From CAYGZQ01 sp964354375 [NCBI: uncultured Planctomycetota bacterium] (GTDB lineage Bacteria; JAJVIF01; JAPKYR01), in assembly GCA_964354375.1 (NCBI GenBank), contig CAYGZQ010000032.1, forward strand, positions 1-42,524: a stretch of 42,524 bases of DNA, given 5' to 3'. The translations under genes and the position numbers were made by a program. The notes under the pieces are model-generated. The model had not been told where the DNA came from. It did not search any database and was given only the letters and a program-made list of their open reading frames with translations. Of this stretch, positions 16,915 through 24,156 are shown in pieces; positions within the stretch are counted from its first letter, which is position 1; each line of letters begins with the position of its first letter.

Positions 16915-16954
16915 CAGCCTGAACCCCGGTAGCAGCTGGTACGCTTGGTTACCC

Positions 16955-17000
16955 CCGGTAGCAGCTACCTTGCCGAAGACGGCAAGTTAGCAGCTACCGG
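16955..17000. repeat. GCCGGTAGC palindrome repeat, short subtype
   Basis: A 46-base palindrome with arms CCGGTAGCAGCTACCTTGCCG and CGGCAAGTTAGCAGCTACCGG (each 21 bases, partly matched) surrounds AAGA. A truncated half copy (CCGGTAGCAGCTGGTACGC) precedes it at 16926-16944. It lies between pepP and the convergent cdsA. Confidence 0.85.
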
Positions 17001-17020
17001 AAAACATCGTTCCTGGTGTC

Positions 17021-17076
17021 CCGGTAGCTGCTACCCTTGACGCGAGCGTAGCGAGCGGCAAGGTAGCTGCTACCGG
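17021..17076. repeat. GCCGGTAGC palindrome repeat, long subtype
   Basis: A 56-base inverted repeat has CCGGTAGCTGCTACC and GGTAGCTGCTACCGG arms and an inner CGCGAGCGTAGCGAGCGG segment. It ends 11 bases before the cdsA stop and may shape the 3' ends of the convergent pepP and cdsA transcripts. Confidence 0.88.
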
Positions 17077-17087
17077 GGCTTAGTCTA

Positions 17088-17987
17088 TTATCCAAAGACA
17101 AGCCGGAAAAACAGATATGTCGCAGGTAGCGCAAACAGGAACCCGTCGATCCTGTCCAGCAGACCTCCATGGGCACCCATGAGCTTTCCGGTATCCTTCA
17201 TGCCGGCTTCCCGCTTTATCGCGCTCACGGCAAGGTCCCCAAGCTGACTGAACGCTCCTGCGAGCGCCCCGAACGCGATCATCTCGGATACCTGCACCTG
17301 CCCGATCAGCCCGATTATCCACGCATACAGAGTCACACCGGCAGCGCTTCCGACCATCCCGCCCACAAGCCCCACGACCGTCTTGTTCGGAGATATTGTC
17401 GGCGCGAGCTTTCCCTTCCCGAAATATTTCCCCGCGAAAAACGCCGCCGTGTCGCAGCACCATCCCGCCAGAACCGGGAAGAGCGTGAAGTGGATCATGT
17501 TCGGGTCGTGAAAGAAACCGTGGGTGAATGTCACCGCGCCGATGTCCTGCAGATGGATCTGCAGGTTTCTCAACTTGAGAATGAGGCTGAGAAATCCGCC
17601 GATGTAGAGCACGCCAAGCGCGACCACCGCGACCTCCCTGACGAACCCTGCCGCTCCCCTCGCTCTCGCCATGAGCTGGAAAACGAAGAAGATCGGCAGG
17701 AGAAGCGCAAGCAGGACATCGAGCGATCCGATGGGGTAAATCCATTCCGAAACCAGCAGGATCGCCGTGGCGATCTCCCCCATCCTCGACAGCGGAAACC
17801 GGGAACCCGGATGATCCACCTGCGTGATCGCCCAGAACTCTCTCAGGGCCAGCCACGATCCCAGAAGCAGCAAAATGATCAGCGACACATTCCCGAACGC
17901 AAAAACACAGACCACGATCGTGCCGACCGGAATCCCGATCAGGAATCTCATGAGAAGATTCGAGGGTTTTTTCCCTTCTTGCGCCAC
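17088..17987 (-). CDS. cdsA: Phosphatidate cytidylyltransferase (CDP-diglyceride synthase)
   Basis: The 299-residue polytopic membrane enzyme makes CDP-diacylglycerol from CTP and phosphatidic acid, the branch point of phospholipid synthesis. About eight hydrophobic helices are visible. The family signature near the C-terminus is intact: SAIKREAGMKDTGKLMGAHG followed by GLLDRIDG, including the KD, HGG and DR-D residues. The start is taken as GTG at 17987; an ATG twelve codons later (before RFLIGIPVG) is possible, and neither has a strong ribosome binding site. No uppS or dxr neighbour, a common partner, is present. Confidence 0.93.
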   Translation of the reverse strand: MAQEGKKPSNLLMRFLIGIPVGTIVVCVFAFGNVSLIILLLLGSWLALREFWAITQVDHPGSRFPLSRMGEIATAILLVSEWIYPIGSLDVLLALLLPIFFVFQLMARARGAAGFVREVAVVALGVLYIGGFLSLILKLRNLQIHLQDIGAVTFTHGFFHDPNMIHFTLFPVLAGWCCDTAAFFAGKYFGKGKLAPTISPNKTVVGLVGGMVGSAAGVTLYAWIIGLIGQVQVSEMIAFGALAGAFSQLGDLAVSAIKREAGMKDTGKLMGAHGGLLDRIDGFLFALPATYLFFRLVFG

Positions 17988-18136
17988 CGAAGGATTACCG
18001 CGGTCCCAACCAGCATGATTGAACCTGATCCTGACGCCCTAGTCAATCTCCTCACACGTCCAAAAACGGCAACCGGGAATGAGTTATACTGCCCCTGTAG
18101 CATGCGCATCTTGCGCATGTTGCGGAGGAGACGGAC

Positions 18137-19276
18137 ATGTCCAACTTTACTCCCGAGAACATCGCGAACATTCTGAGACGCGGTGTGGGCCTGTCGCCGC
18201 TGAGGGGACTTGCGGTTGCGCGAACCGAAGCGGTCAGGCGCAAGCGTGCGTCATCGTACGATCGTACCGGCGGGAACAATGATTTCATGTGGATTCCAAA
18301 GGGTGAGTGGACCACTATCGCGGATATCAAGGGCGCCGGCGTCATCAACCACATATGGATGACCTACGGCACCGAGGAGAGATTCGCCGGACGCAAAATC
18401 GCGATCAGAATATTCTGGGACGGCGACGAGAAACCCGGGGTGATCGCTCCGCTGGGCGATTTTTTCGGGCTCGGGCACGGCCTCGTCACCAACTACTCCT
18501 GCGCGGTTCTGTCGGCAAGCCCGTCGAAAGGTCGCGCTCTCAACTGCTGGTTCCCGATGCCGTTCTGGGACGGCGCGCGCATCCAGATCCTGAACGAGAC
18601 CGACAAGGAAAAAATGGCCCTGTATTTCTACATCGACTACGAGGAATTCTCCTCGACGTCGTCCACGAGTCTCCCCGAGGCGTTTCTTACGTTCCACGCT
18701 CACTGGAAGCGTGAGAACCCGTGCTCCGGCTGGTCGAAAGAGCAGATGGAATCGTCCACCACCAGGGAGCTCCAGCTCGGCGGCGAAAATATCACCGGCG
18801 CCGACAACTATGTGATCCTCGATGTTCAGGGACGGGGGCACTATGTCGGCTGCAATCTCCATGTGGCGAATCTGCGCCCGACTCTTCAATGGAACTGGTG
18901 GGGCGAGGGCGACGACATGATTTTCGTCGACGGTGAAGAATGGCCGCCTCACATCCACGGCACCGGCAGCGAGGACTACTTCAACACCGCATACTGTCCG
19001 CAGGAGGAAATCCGGGAACCCTATCATGGCGTGATTTTCGGAGGCGATGCGAACTGGGCGGGCCGGATAAGCATGTACCGCTATCACATCGAGGACCCCG
19101 TCCCGTTCCTCAGGAGCATCCGGGTGACAATCGAGCACGGTCACAACAACAGGCGCAGCGACGACTACTCGTCGACGGCCTACTGGTATTCCGACGCCAC
19201 GTCGCATCCCGAGCTCCCCGATCTGCCCGACCTGGCCGGGCGTCTCCCGGTACCGCTCGGCGAGATTGACCACTAA
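18137..19276 (+). CDS. DUF2961 / GH172-family glycoside hydrolase-like protein
   Basis: The 379-residue protein belongs to the DUF2961 family, members of which were shown to be GH172 enzymes acting on alpha-D-fructofuranosides (difructose dianhydride) and D-arabinan. The first jelly roll contains GGNNDFMWIPKGEWTTIADI and GAGVINHIWMTYG; the hallmark GTGSEDYFNTAY falls at about 275-286 with a conserved glutamate (Glu279) that is a likely catalytic residue, followed by REPYHGVIFGGDANWAGRISMYRYHIEDP in pieces typical of the family. No signal peptide is seen, so action is probably cytoplasmic unless it is exported otherwise. GGAGGAG lies 9 bases before the ATG. A TATACT hexamer at 18085-18090 may be its -10 element. 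The exact sugar is not predictable. Confidence 0.88.
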   Translation: MSNFTPENIANILRRGVGLSPLRGLAVARTEAVRRKRASSYDRTGGNNDFMWIPKGEWTTIADIKGAGVINHIWMTYGTEERFAGRKIAIRIFWDGDEKPGVIAPLGDFFGLGHGLVTNYSCAVLSASPSKGRALNCWFPMPFWDGARIQILNETDKEKMALYFYIDYEEFSSTSSTSLPEAFLTFHAHWKRENPCSGWSKEQMESSTTRELQLGGENITGADNYVILDVQGRGHYVGCNLHVANLRPTLQWNWWGEGDDMIFVDGEEWPPHIHGTGSEDYFNTAYCPQEEIREPYHGVIFGGDANWAGRISMYRYHIEDPVPFLRSIRVTIEHGHNNRRSDDYSSTAYWYSDATSHPELPDLPDLAGRLPVPLGEIDH

Positions 19277-19330
19277 ACTCATTATTTCGCATGAATAACT
19301 CCTGCACTCCACCTTAAAGGCCGACCTTGA

Positions 19331-19366
19331 CCCCTCCCCCCCCTTGGGGGGGGATTAAGGGGGGGC
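19331..19366. repeat. C-run/G-run hairpin repeat
   Basis: A CCCCTCCCCCCCCC run, TT, then a GGGGGGGGG run and GATTAAGGGGGG form a hairpin with long G-tracts. Related elements lie at 37327-37357 and 37411-37447. It sits in the 106-base convergent gap between the GH172 gene and arsC. G-tracts of this kind could also form a quadruplex. Confidence 0.75.
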
Positions 19367-19382
19367 CATAGACCTGCAGCGC

Positions 19383-19850
19383 TCACTCCGGATCGTAGAT
19401 GACCCTGATCCCCATCTCCTTCTCGAGCCATGCCGAAATCCTGCGAGCTATCTCGTCCCGAGCGTCGCGGTACGCCTGCAGCTTCAGCGCCGGCTCGTTC
19501 GACGCGGTTATCGGATCGTGTATCGACCAGTGAAGCGTCTGGGCGGGTCCCTTGTCGCTCTGAAATGCCGGGCAGAAATCCCGGGCGAAGTCGCACAGGG
19601 TAATCACCCAGTCGAACTTCTCGTCCTTCAGGCTGTCGATGGATTTAGTGGAGTGACCGGAGATGTCGATCCCGACCTCATGCATAACCTGGATAGCCAT
19701 GCGGCTTACGTCGTCCGCAGGGTGCGATCCCGCCGATTTCACGTTCACACGGTCGCCCGCCCAGTGACGCATGAAGCCCTCAGCCATCTGGGAGCGGCAC
19801 GAATTGCCTGTGCAGACAAAAAGAACCGATATCTTTCTCTCATCGCTCAT
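19383..19850 (-). CDS. arsC: Arsenate reductase, thioredoxin-coupled ArsC (LMW phosphatase fold)
   Basis: The 155-residue protein has the phosphatase loop CTGNSCR (Cys13 to Arg19) and the redox pair Cys86/Cys93 (LCDFARDFC), matching Cys10, Cys82 and Cys89 of the pI258-type arsenate reductase that reduces arsenate to arsenite using thioredoxin. SAGSHPA and HWSIHDPI are also typical. The start is placed at the ATG at 19850; a longer version from 19883 adds eleven residues without similarity. No arsenite exporter or ArsR neighbour is present, so it may be a housekeeping detoxifier or a protein phosphatase. It is divergent from the TetR regulator. Confidence 0.9.
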   Translation of the reverse strand: MSDERKISVLFVCTGNSCRSQMAEGFMRHWAGDRVNVKSAGSHPADDVSRMAIQVMHEVGIDISGHSTKSIDSLKDEKFDWVITLCDFARDFCPAFQSDKGPAQTLHWSIHDPITASNEPALKLQAYRDARDEIARRISAWLEKEMGIRVIYDPE

Positions 19851-19892
19851 AGTGCCGGTTATGTTATCCGGTGCGAAGGACATCCGCAACTC

Positions 19893-19921
19893 TTGACGGC
19901 GGAGAGAGTCTGTGCTATATA
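19893..19921 (+). promoter_or_regulatory. Sigma70-type promoter of the TetR-exporter operon
   Basis: TTGACG at 19893-19898, a 17-base spacer and TATATA at 19916-19921 give a near-consensus promoter. The predicted start near 19928 lies inside the operator palindrome at 19920-19937, so bound repressor would block initiation. Confidence 0.72.
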
Positions 19922-19937
19922 ACTGACTGGTCAGTTA
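19920..19937. promoter_or_regulatory. TetR-family operator palindrome
   Basis: TAACTGACTGGTCAGTTA has perfect 8-base arms around a central TG. It overlaps the -10 element and start site of the promoter and lies 10 bases before the regulator's ATG. This placement is the usual one for autorepression by a TetR/AcrR protein; it might also affect the divergent arsC gene. Confidence 0.75.
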
Positions 19938-19946
19938 CTTAATGTC

Positions 19947-20636
19947 ATGGCCGTAGCCGAGAGAAAATCCCCACGAAGGCCTCGATGGAAACGAAGGCCC
20001 GCCGCGCGCCCTGCCGAAATCGCATCCGCGGCGCTCGATGTCTTCGCGCGCGACGGTTTCGAGTCCGCTACCGTCGATGAAATCGCTTCCGAGGCCGGGG
20101 TCTCCAAGGGCACGGTCTACCTGTACTACCGAAGCAAGGAAGACCTCCTCGCCGCGTGCATCGAAAATCAGATTCTGGAGAATCGAGGGAAAATCCTCCC
20201 CCTGCTGAACCTGAGCTCGGAACACGCGGACGGCGAGATCACCCGCGAAAACGTCCGAAACGTGCTGGAAAAAATCCTCGAAGGTGTTATACAGGTCACA
20301 ACGGGCAGACGGAGTCTGGCGGCTCTCAAGGTCGTCATGACCGAGCGTCACAGGTTCCCGAGAATCCACGCGATGCGACTTGAGTTGATAAACGTCGCGA
20401 TCGATGCGGTCAGGGAGGTCTTGAGGCGCGCACATCGCGCAGGACTTGTCGATTGCCCGTCCCCGAGAGATTCCGCACGCCTGATCATAAGCCTGGTCCT
20501 GACTCTGCCGGTCCTGCTGGACTTCCTGAGCGAGGAAGAGGCAAGGCAGGCGATCTCGGCTCGATCCCGCGGCGCGATCAAGGATTTCACCCTCAGAGGA
20601 CTGGGACTTGACGAAGGAGGGAGACGCTCAAGATGA
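19947..20636 (+). CDS. TetR/AcrR-family transcriptional repressor
   Basis: The 229-residue protein has a very basic N-terminal tail (residues 1-20) and a TetR helix-turn-helix: EIASAALDVFARDGFESATV followed by DEIASEAGVSKGTVYLYYRS and KEDLL. The variable C-terminal domain (about 75-225) is helical and would bind a ligand. It is the first gene of a four-gene operon with an HlyD adaptor, ABC ATPase and permease, an arrangement like E. coli ybiH(cecR)-ybhGFSR, where the regulator controls the exporter. The stop overlaps the next start by four bases (ATGA). No clear ribosome binding site precedes the ATG and the predicted leader is only about 20 bases. Confidence 0.93.
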   Translation: MAVAERKSPRRPRWKRRPAARPAEIASAALDVFARDGFESATVDEIASEAGVSKGTVYLYYRSKEDLLAACIENQILENRGKILPLLNLSSEHADGEITRENVRNVLEKILEGVIQVTTGRRSLAALKVVMTERHRFPRIHAMRLELINVAIDAVREVLRRAHRAGLVDCPSPRDSARLIISLVLTLPVLLDFLSEEEARQAISARSRGAIKDFTLRGLGLDEGGRRSR

Positions 20637-21763
20637 GAACAAAACACATACTGGCGTTCCTGCTGCCGGCCGCACTCGTTTTCGCGCCGGCGTGCGGACA
20701 GATGAACCCGAAAGAGCTTACCCTGTCGGGGACCATTGAAGCGGAATCGGTACGCGCCGGTTCGAGGATCGGCGGACGGGTGTCCGAGGTCCTTGTGGAC
20801 GAGGGCGTGATGGTGAAGGAGGGGGACGCTCTGTTCAGACTGGAGACCGATGCTCTGGACGCGGAGCGCCGTCGAGCCGAGGCGGTCATCAAGGAAGCCG
20901 AGGCCGCATATGCCGTCGTCGCTGCAGGCGCGAGGGCCGAAGACATCGCCCGCGCACGCCAGGAGGCCGAAGCCCTCAAGAAGGCATGGGAGCTGGCACA
21001 GGCGGGACCCCTTCCCGAGGACGTGGCCGCTCTGGAGAACCTGGCTAAGAGCCTCGAGACGGTCTACTCGAATGCGCAGGACGCTGCCGATCGTCTGGCT
21101 TATCTCTACCAGGAGGGCGCCGCGTCCGAACGCGAGTATGTCGCCTCTCAGAACGTCGCACAGGCCGCCAACGATCAGTGGCAGGCTTCGCTTCAGCAGC
21201 TTGAGGCACTGAAGAACCGTCCGAGGGTCGAAGAAGTGGAAGCGGCACAGGCGAGATATCTGGCGGCCACAAATGCCGTGCGAGCACTGGAGGCCGGTCC
21301 GACTGCGGAACAACTTGCGAGTGCGCAGAGCCATGTCGCAACCGCGAGGGAGGCGCTGAACCGGATCGATGTCGACCTTGGGGAGGCGGTCGTGGAAGCT
21401 CCCCTGTCCGGCCTCGTGAGCGTTTTCAGCCTCGAACCCGGCGATTTCGTCGCGCCCGGACAGCCCTCCTGCGAGATCGCCGACATGGACACCCTCAAAC
21501 TCATCGTCTACCTCCCCGAAAATCGCCTGGGTTTCGTCCATGAGGGCGAAGAACTGTGGGTGAAAGTGGACAGCTTCCCGACAGAGACATTCAAGGGAGT
21601 GGTCCTTCGCGTCGCGGCGGAAGCCGAGTTCACGCCGAGGAATGTCCAGGTGGTCGAGGAGCGCGTGTCGCAGGTTTTCGCGGTCGAGATCACTCTTCCG
21701 AACCCCGAGCATCGCCTGCGACCCGGCATGGCCGCGGATGTAACCGTGTCGCTTTCGCAGTAA
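20633..21763 (+). CDS. HlyD/YbhG-type membrane fusion (adaptor) lipoprotein
   Basis: The 376-residue adaptor bridges the inner-membrane ABC transporter to the envelope. Residues 1-20 are a signal sequence with a plausible lipobox ending at Cys21 (FAPAC). The biotinyl-lipoyl half-motifs IEAESVRAGSRIGGRVSEVL and VVEAPLSGLVSVFSLEPGDF flank a long alpha-helical coiled-coil hairpin of about 230 residues rich in Ala and Glu. A beta-barrel domain (VYLPENRLGFVHEGEEL) and LRPGMAADVTVSL follow. This order is typical of the YbhG/EmrA-like group. It is coupled to the TetR gene by a four-base overlap. Confidence 0.92.
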   Translation: MRTKHILAFLLPAALVFAPACGQMNPKELTLSGTIEAESVRAGSRIGGRVSEVLVDEGVMVKEGDALFRLETDALDAERRRAEAVIKEAEAAYAVVAAGARAEDIARARQEAEALKKAWELAQAGPLPEDVAALENLAKSLETVYSNAQDAADRLAYLYQEGAASEREYVASQNVAQAANDQWQASLQQLEALKNRPRVEEVEAAQARYLAATNAVRALEAGPTAEQLASAQSHVATAREALNRIDVDLGEAVVEAPLSGLVSVFSLEPGDFVAPGQPSCEIADMDTLKLIVYLPENRLGFVHEGEELWVKVDSFPTETFKGVVLRVAAEAEFTPRNVQVVEERVSQVFAVEITLPNPEHRLRPGMAADVTVSLSQ

Positions 21764-21785
21764 ACATATTCCTGATCGTCCAGTC

Positions 21786-22754
21786 ATGGCGCACGAAACT
21801 TCCATAGTGATCGACCACATCACCCGACGATTCGGGAACATAATCGCGGTCAACAACCTCTCCCTGACCGTTGACCGCGGTGAGATCTTCGGTTTCCTCG
21901 GCCCGAACGGGTCCGGGAAATCGACCCTGATCAAGGTGCTCTGCGGTCTGCTTGCGCCAAACGAGGGAAGAGCCACGCTGGACGGTTTCGACGTGGTGCG
22001 GGAGATCGAGAAGATCCGGCAGAGAATCGGCTACATGGCGCAGGGGTTCACCCTGTACGACGATCTGACGGCGAGGGAGAACATCACTTTCTACGGGATG
22101 GTGTACGGTCTTTATGGATCTCGTCTGAGAGACAGAACGGACGCCGTGGTGGGTCTCGTCGGAATCGAAGAATACATGGAACGCAGGGGCGGCGCTCTCT
22201 CCGGAGGCTGGAAACGTCGACTGGCTCTCGCCTGCGCTCTCTTGCACGAGCCGTCGATCATTTTCCTGGACGAGCCGACCGCGGGAATCGATCCGGTCGC
22301 TCGTCGCGAGCTCTGGGACCTCCTGTTCAAACTGGCCGACGAAGACATCACGTTGTTTGTCACGACGCATTACATGGACGAAGCCGAGCGGTGCACGCGG
22401 GTGGGCTACATCTACATGGCGAACCTGATAGCGCTCGGCACGCCCGGCGAGCTCAAGCAAATGCCCGAGGTGACCCGGGAGGGCACGAAGCGGTACGAGA
22501 TCGATGCGCCCGATATCACTCGTATCCACGGCCTCCTCAGGAAATGGGAATTGGTTCAAGACTCAACGATCATCGGCGCCAGAGTGCACACGCTTGTCGA
22601 CGACCGGGTGGGTCCCGACAGCATCCGGGACTACCTGCAGAAAAACGGGGCAGAGGTCCGCACGGTCAGACCTGTCGAGCCCACGCTCGAGGACGTCTTC
22701 TTCACCCTCACCAAGTTCCACGACTACCGTCGACAGAACAAGGAGGAGGGCTGA
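21786..22754 (+). CDS. ABC transporter ATP-binding protein, exporter type (YbhF/CcmA-like)
   Basis: The 322-residue ATPase has Walker A GPNGSGKST (39-47), Q-loop YMAQGFTLYDDLT, a signature LSGGWKRRLALACAL, Walker B IIFLDEPTAG and the switch histidine in FVTTHYMDEAE. After the nucleotide-binding domain (to about 235) a 90-residue C-terminal domain follows (RYEIDAPDITRIHGL... TLEDVFFTLT), as in multidrug ABC-2 exporters. It would power the permease encoded next, whose ATG overlaps this stop (TGATG). E. coli YbhF has two ATPase domains; this one has a single domain, so it should dimerise. Confidence 0.94.
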   Translation: MAHETSIVIDHITRRFGNIIAVNNLSLTVDRGEIFGFLGPNGSGKSTLIKVLCGLLAPNEGRATLDGFDVVREIEKIRQRIGYMAQGFTLYDDLTARENITFYGMVYGLYGSRLRDRTDAVVGLVGIEEYMERRGGALSGGWKRRLALACALLHEPSIIFLDEPTAGIDPVARRELWDLLFKLADEDITLFVTTHYMDEAERCTRVGYIYMANLIALGTPGELKQMPEVTREGTKRYEIDAPDITRIHGLLRKWELVQDSTIIGARVHTLVDDRVGPDSIRDYLQKNGAEVRTVRPVEPTLEDVFFTLTKFHDYRRQNKEEG

Positions 22755-23878
22755 TGTTCAGAGGACTCAGGGCTACCATCTACAAGGAATTCATACACAT
22801 GCGCCGCGACCGGCTCACGATCTTTGTCGCGCTCATGGTTCCCGTCATTCAGCTAATCATCTTCGGCTATGCGGTCGACATGGATGTCAAGAACATCGCC
22901 ACAGTCATCTGCGACCAGGATCGCACCGCTGCAAGCCGGGCGCTCCCCGATCAGTTTCAGAACACCGGATACTTCAAAATTCTGTACGAGGTGGACGGCA
23001 CGGATGCGGTCTACGCAAAGCTGAGGAGCGGCGAAGCGAAGATAGGCATAATCATACCGCCGGGATTCGGCGAGGACAGGTTCTCTGGAACGCCCACTCA
23101 GGCGCAGGTGCTTATCGACGGTTCCGACATCACGAACGCGAACCAGGCGCTCAATGTCGCCAACGCCATCGGGCTCAGGGCAAGCCTCACCGAGTCCGCG
23201 CAGCGCATGGGCATTGCGGATCCCATGAACAAGATGCCGCTGGAGATCCGTCCGCGCCTCCTTTTCAACCCCACGATGAAATCGGCGAACTTCATGGTCC
23301 CGGGTCTGATCGGCATCCTTCTCTGGATCGTCACCGTGTTTCTCACGGCATCGGCGATCGTTCGCGAAAGAGAGAAGGGCACGATCGAGCAGCTTTTTGT
23401 GACGCCGCTGTCAAGGCAGGCGTTCATTCTGGGGAAACTGCTTCCGTTCGCGCTGCTGGGGGCTTTCGAGTCGGCGGTCGTCCTGGCGGCGGCGCGGTTT
23501 ATCTTCGGCATCACGATCAACGGGTCCGTGATTCTTCTCGCCCTGCTGATCATCCCGTACCTGCTGACCGGATTGATGGTGGGACTGATGATCTCGACCA
23601 GGGCCGCGAACCAGGCGCAGGCGCTTCAGTTCTCCGCTCTCACGATGCTGCCGTCGGTGATCCTGTCCGGATTCATGTTTCCGCGGGCCAGCATGCCGCA
23701 TATAATTTATGAGCTTACTTTCTTCGTGCCGCTGACCTATTTCCTCGAGATCGTCCGGGGGATCATTCTTCGCGGGGCGGTTTTCGCAGACCTGTGGGAC
23801 GAGACGCTGGCGCTCCTCGGGTTCTTCTTCTTCTTCCTCATCGTCGCGATCATGCGTTTCAAGAAGCAGCTGGGGTAG
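22754..23878 (+). CDS. ABC-2 type exporter permease (YbhS/YbhR-like)
   Basis: The 374-residue permease has one N-terminal membrane helix (about 20-45), a large external loop (to about 180) and five or six C-terminal helices, the standard ABC-2 layout. Recognisable segments are TIYKEFIHMRRDRLTIFVAL, the VPGLIGILLWIVTVFLTA core and REREKGTIEQLFVTPLSR, the conserved coupling region, and FPRASMPHIIYELTFFVPLT. The start ATG at 22754 shares its A with the stop of the ATPase gene and has AGGAGGAGG just upstream. The E. coli relatives come as two permeases; only one is encoded here, implying a homodimer. Substrates are unknown; drugs or lipophilic compounds are likely. Confidence 0.93.
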   Translation: MFRGLRATIYKEFIHMRRDRLTIFVALMVPVIQLIIFGYAVDMDVKNIATVICDQDRTAASRALPDQFQNTGYFKILYEVDGTDAVYAKLRSGEAKIGIIIPPGFGEDRFSGTPTQAQVLIDGSDITNANQALNVANAIGLRASLTESAQRMGIADPMNKMPLEIRPRLLFNPTMKSANFMVPGLIGILLWIVTVFLTASAIVREREKGTIEQLFVTPLSRQAFILGKLLPFALLGAFESAVVLAAARFIFGITINGSVILLALLIIPYLLTGLMVGLMISTRAANQAQALQFSALTMLPSVILSGFMFPRASMPHIIYELTFFVPLTYFLEIVRGIILRGAVFADLWDETLALLGFFFFFLIVAIMRFKKQLG

Positions 23879-23884
23879 TGAATT

Positions 23885-24123
23885 CCAAGGCCCGAACGTA
23901 AGGGGTTGTTGAAGAACCTATTTCGATGCAGAATCGGGTGGCACCCTCAGGCGAGTCTTCGAGCCTGGGGGTGCTGGACCAATCACCTGAACACCTTATG
24001 AATAGAGGGATTAATCCATCGAACACCCCCAGGCTCGAAGACTCGCCTGAGGGTGCCACGGCTGATATGCCATGCTCGGGCGAGATTGCACTTTCTCAGC
24101 AGCCCCTTACGTTCGGGCCTTGG
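23885..24123. repeat. 239-base nested inverted repeat element
   Basis: Perfect 21-base outer arms lie at 23885-23905 and 24103-24123 (starting CCAAGGCCCGAACG). Inside is a second perfect 36-base inverted pair at 23938-23973 and 24024-24059 (starting GTGGCACCCTCAGGCGAG), around a 50-base loop. No reading frame of note lies within. It lies between the convergent exporter operon and the repeat-protein gene. It could act as a transcription barrier or be a MITE-like non-autonomous element, although no target duplication was identified. Confidence 0.9.
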
Positions 24124-24156
24124 ATACACGGATCTGTAAGTGTGATCCGGACCCGC

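Noticed and set aside
19851-19883. Longer start for arsC
   Set aside because: The additional eleven residues have no similarity to ArsC and lie over a possible TTGCGG-17-TAACAT promoter on the minus strand.
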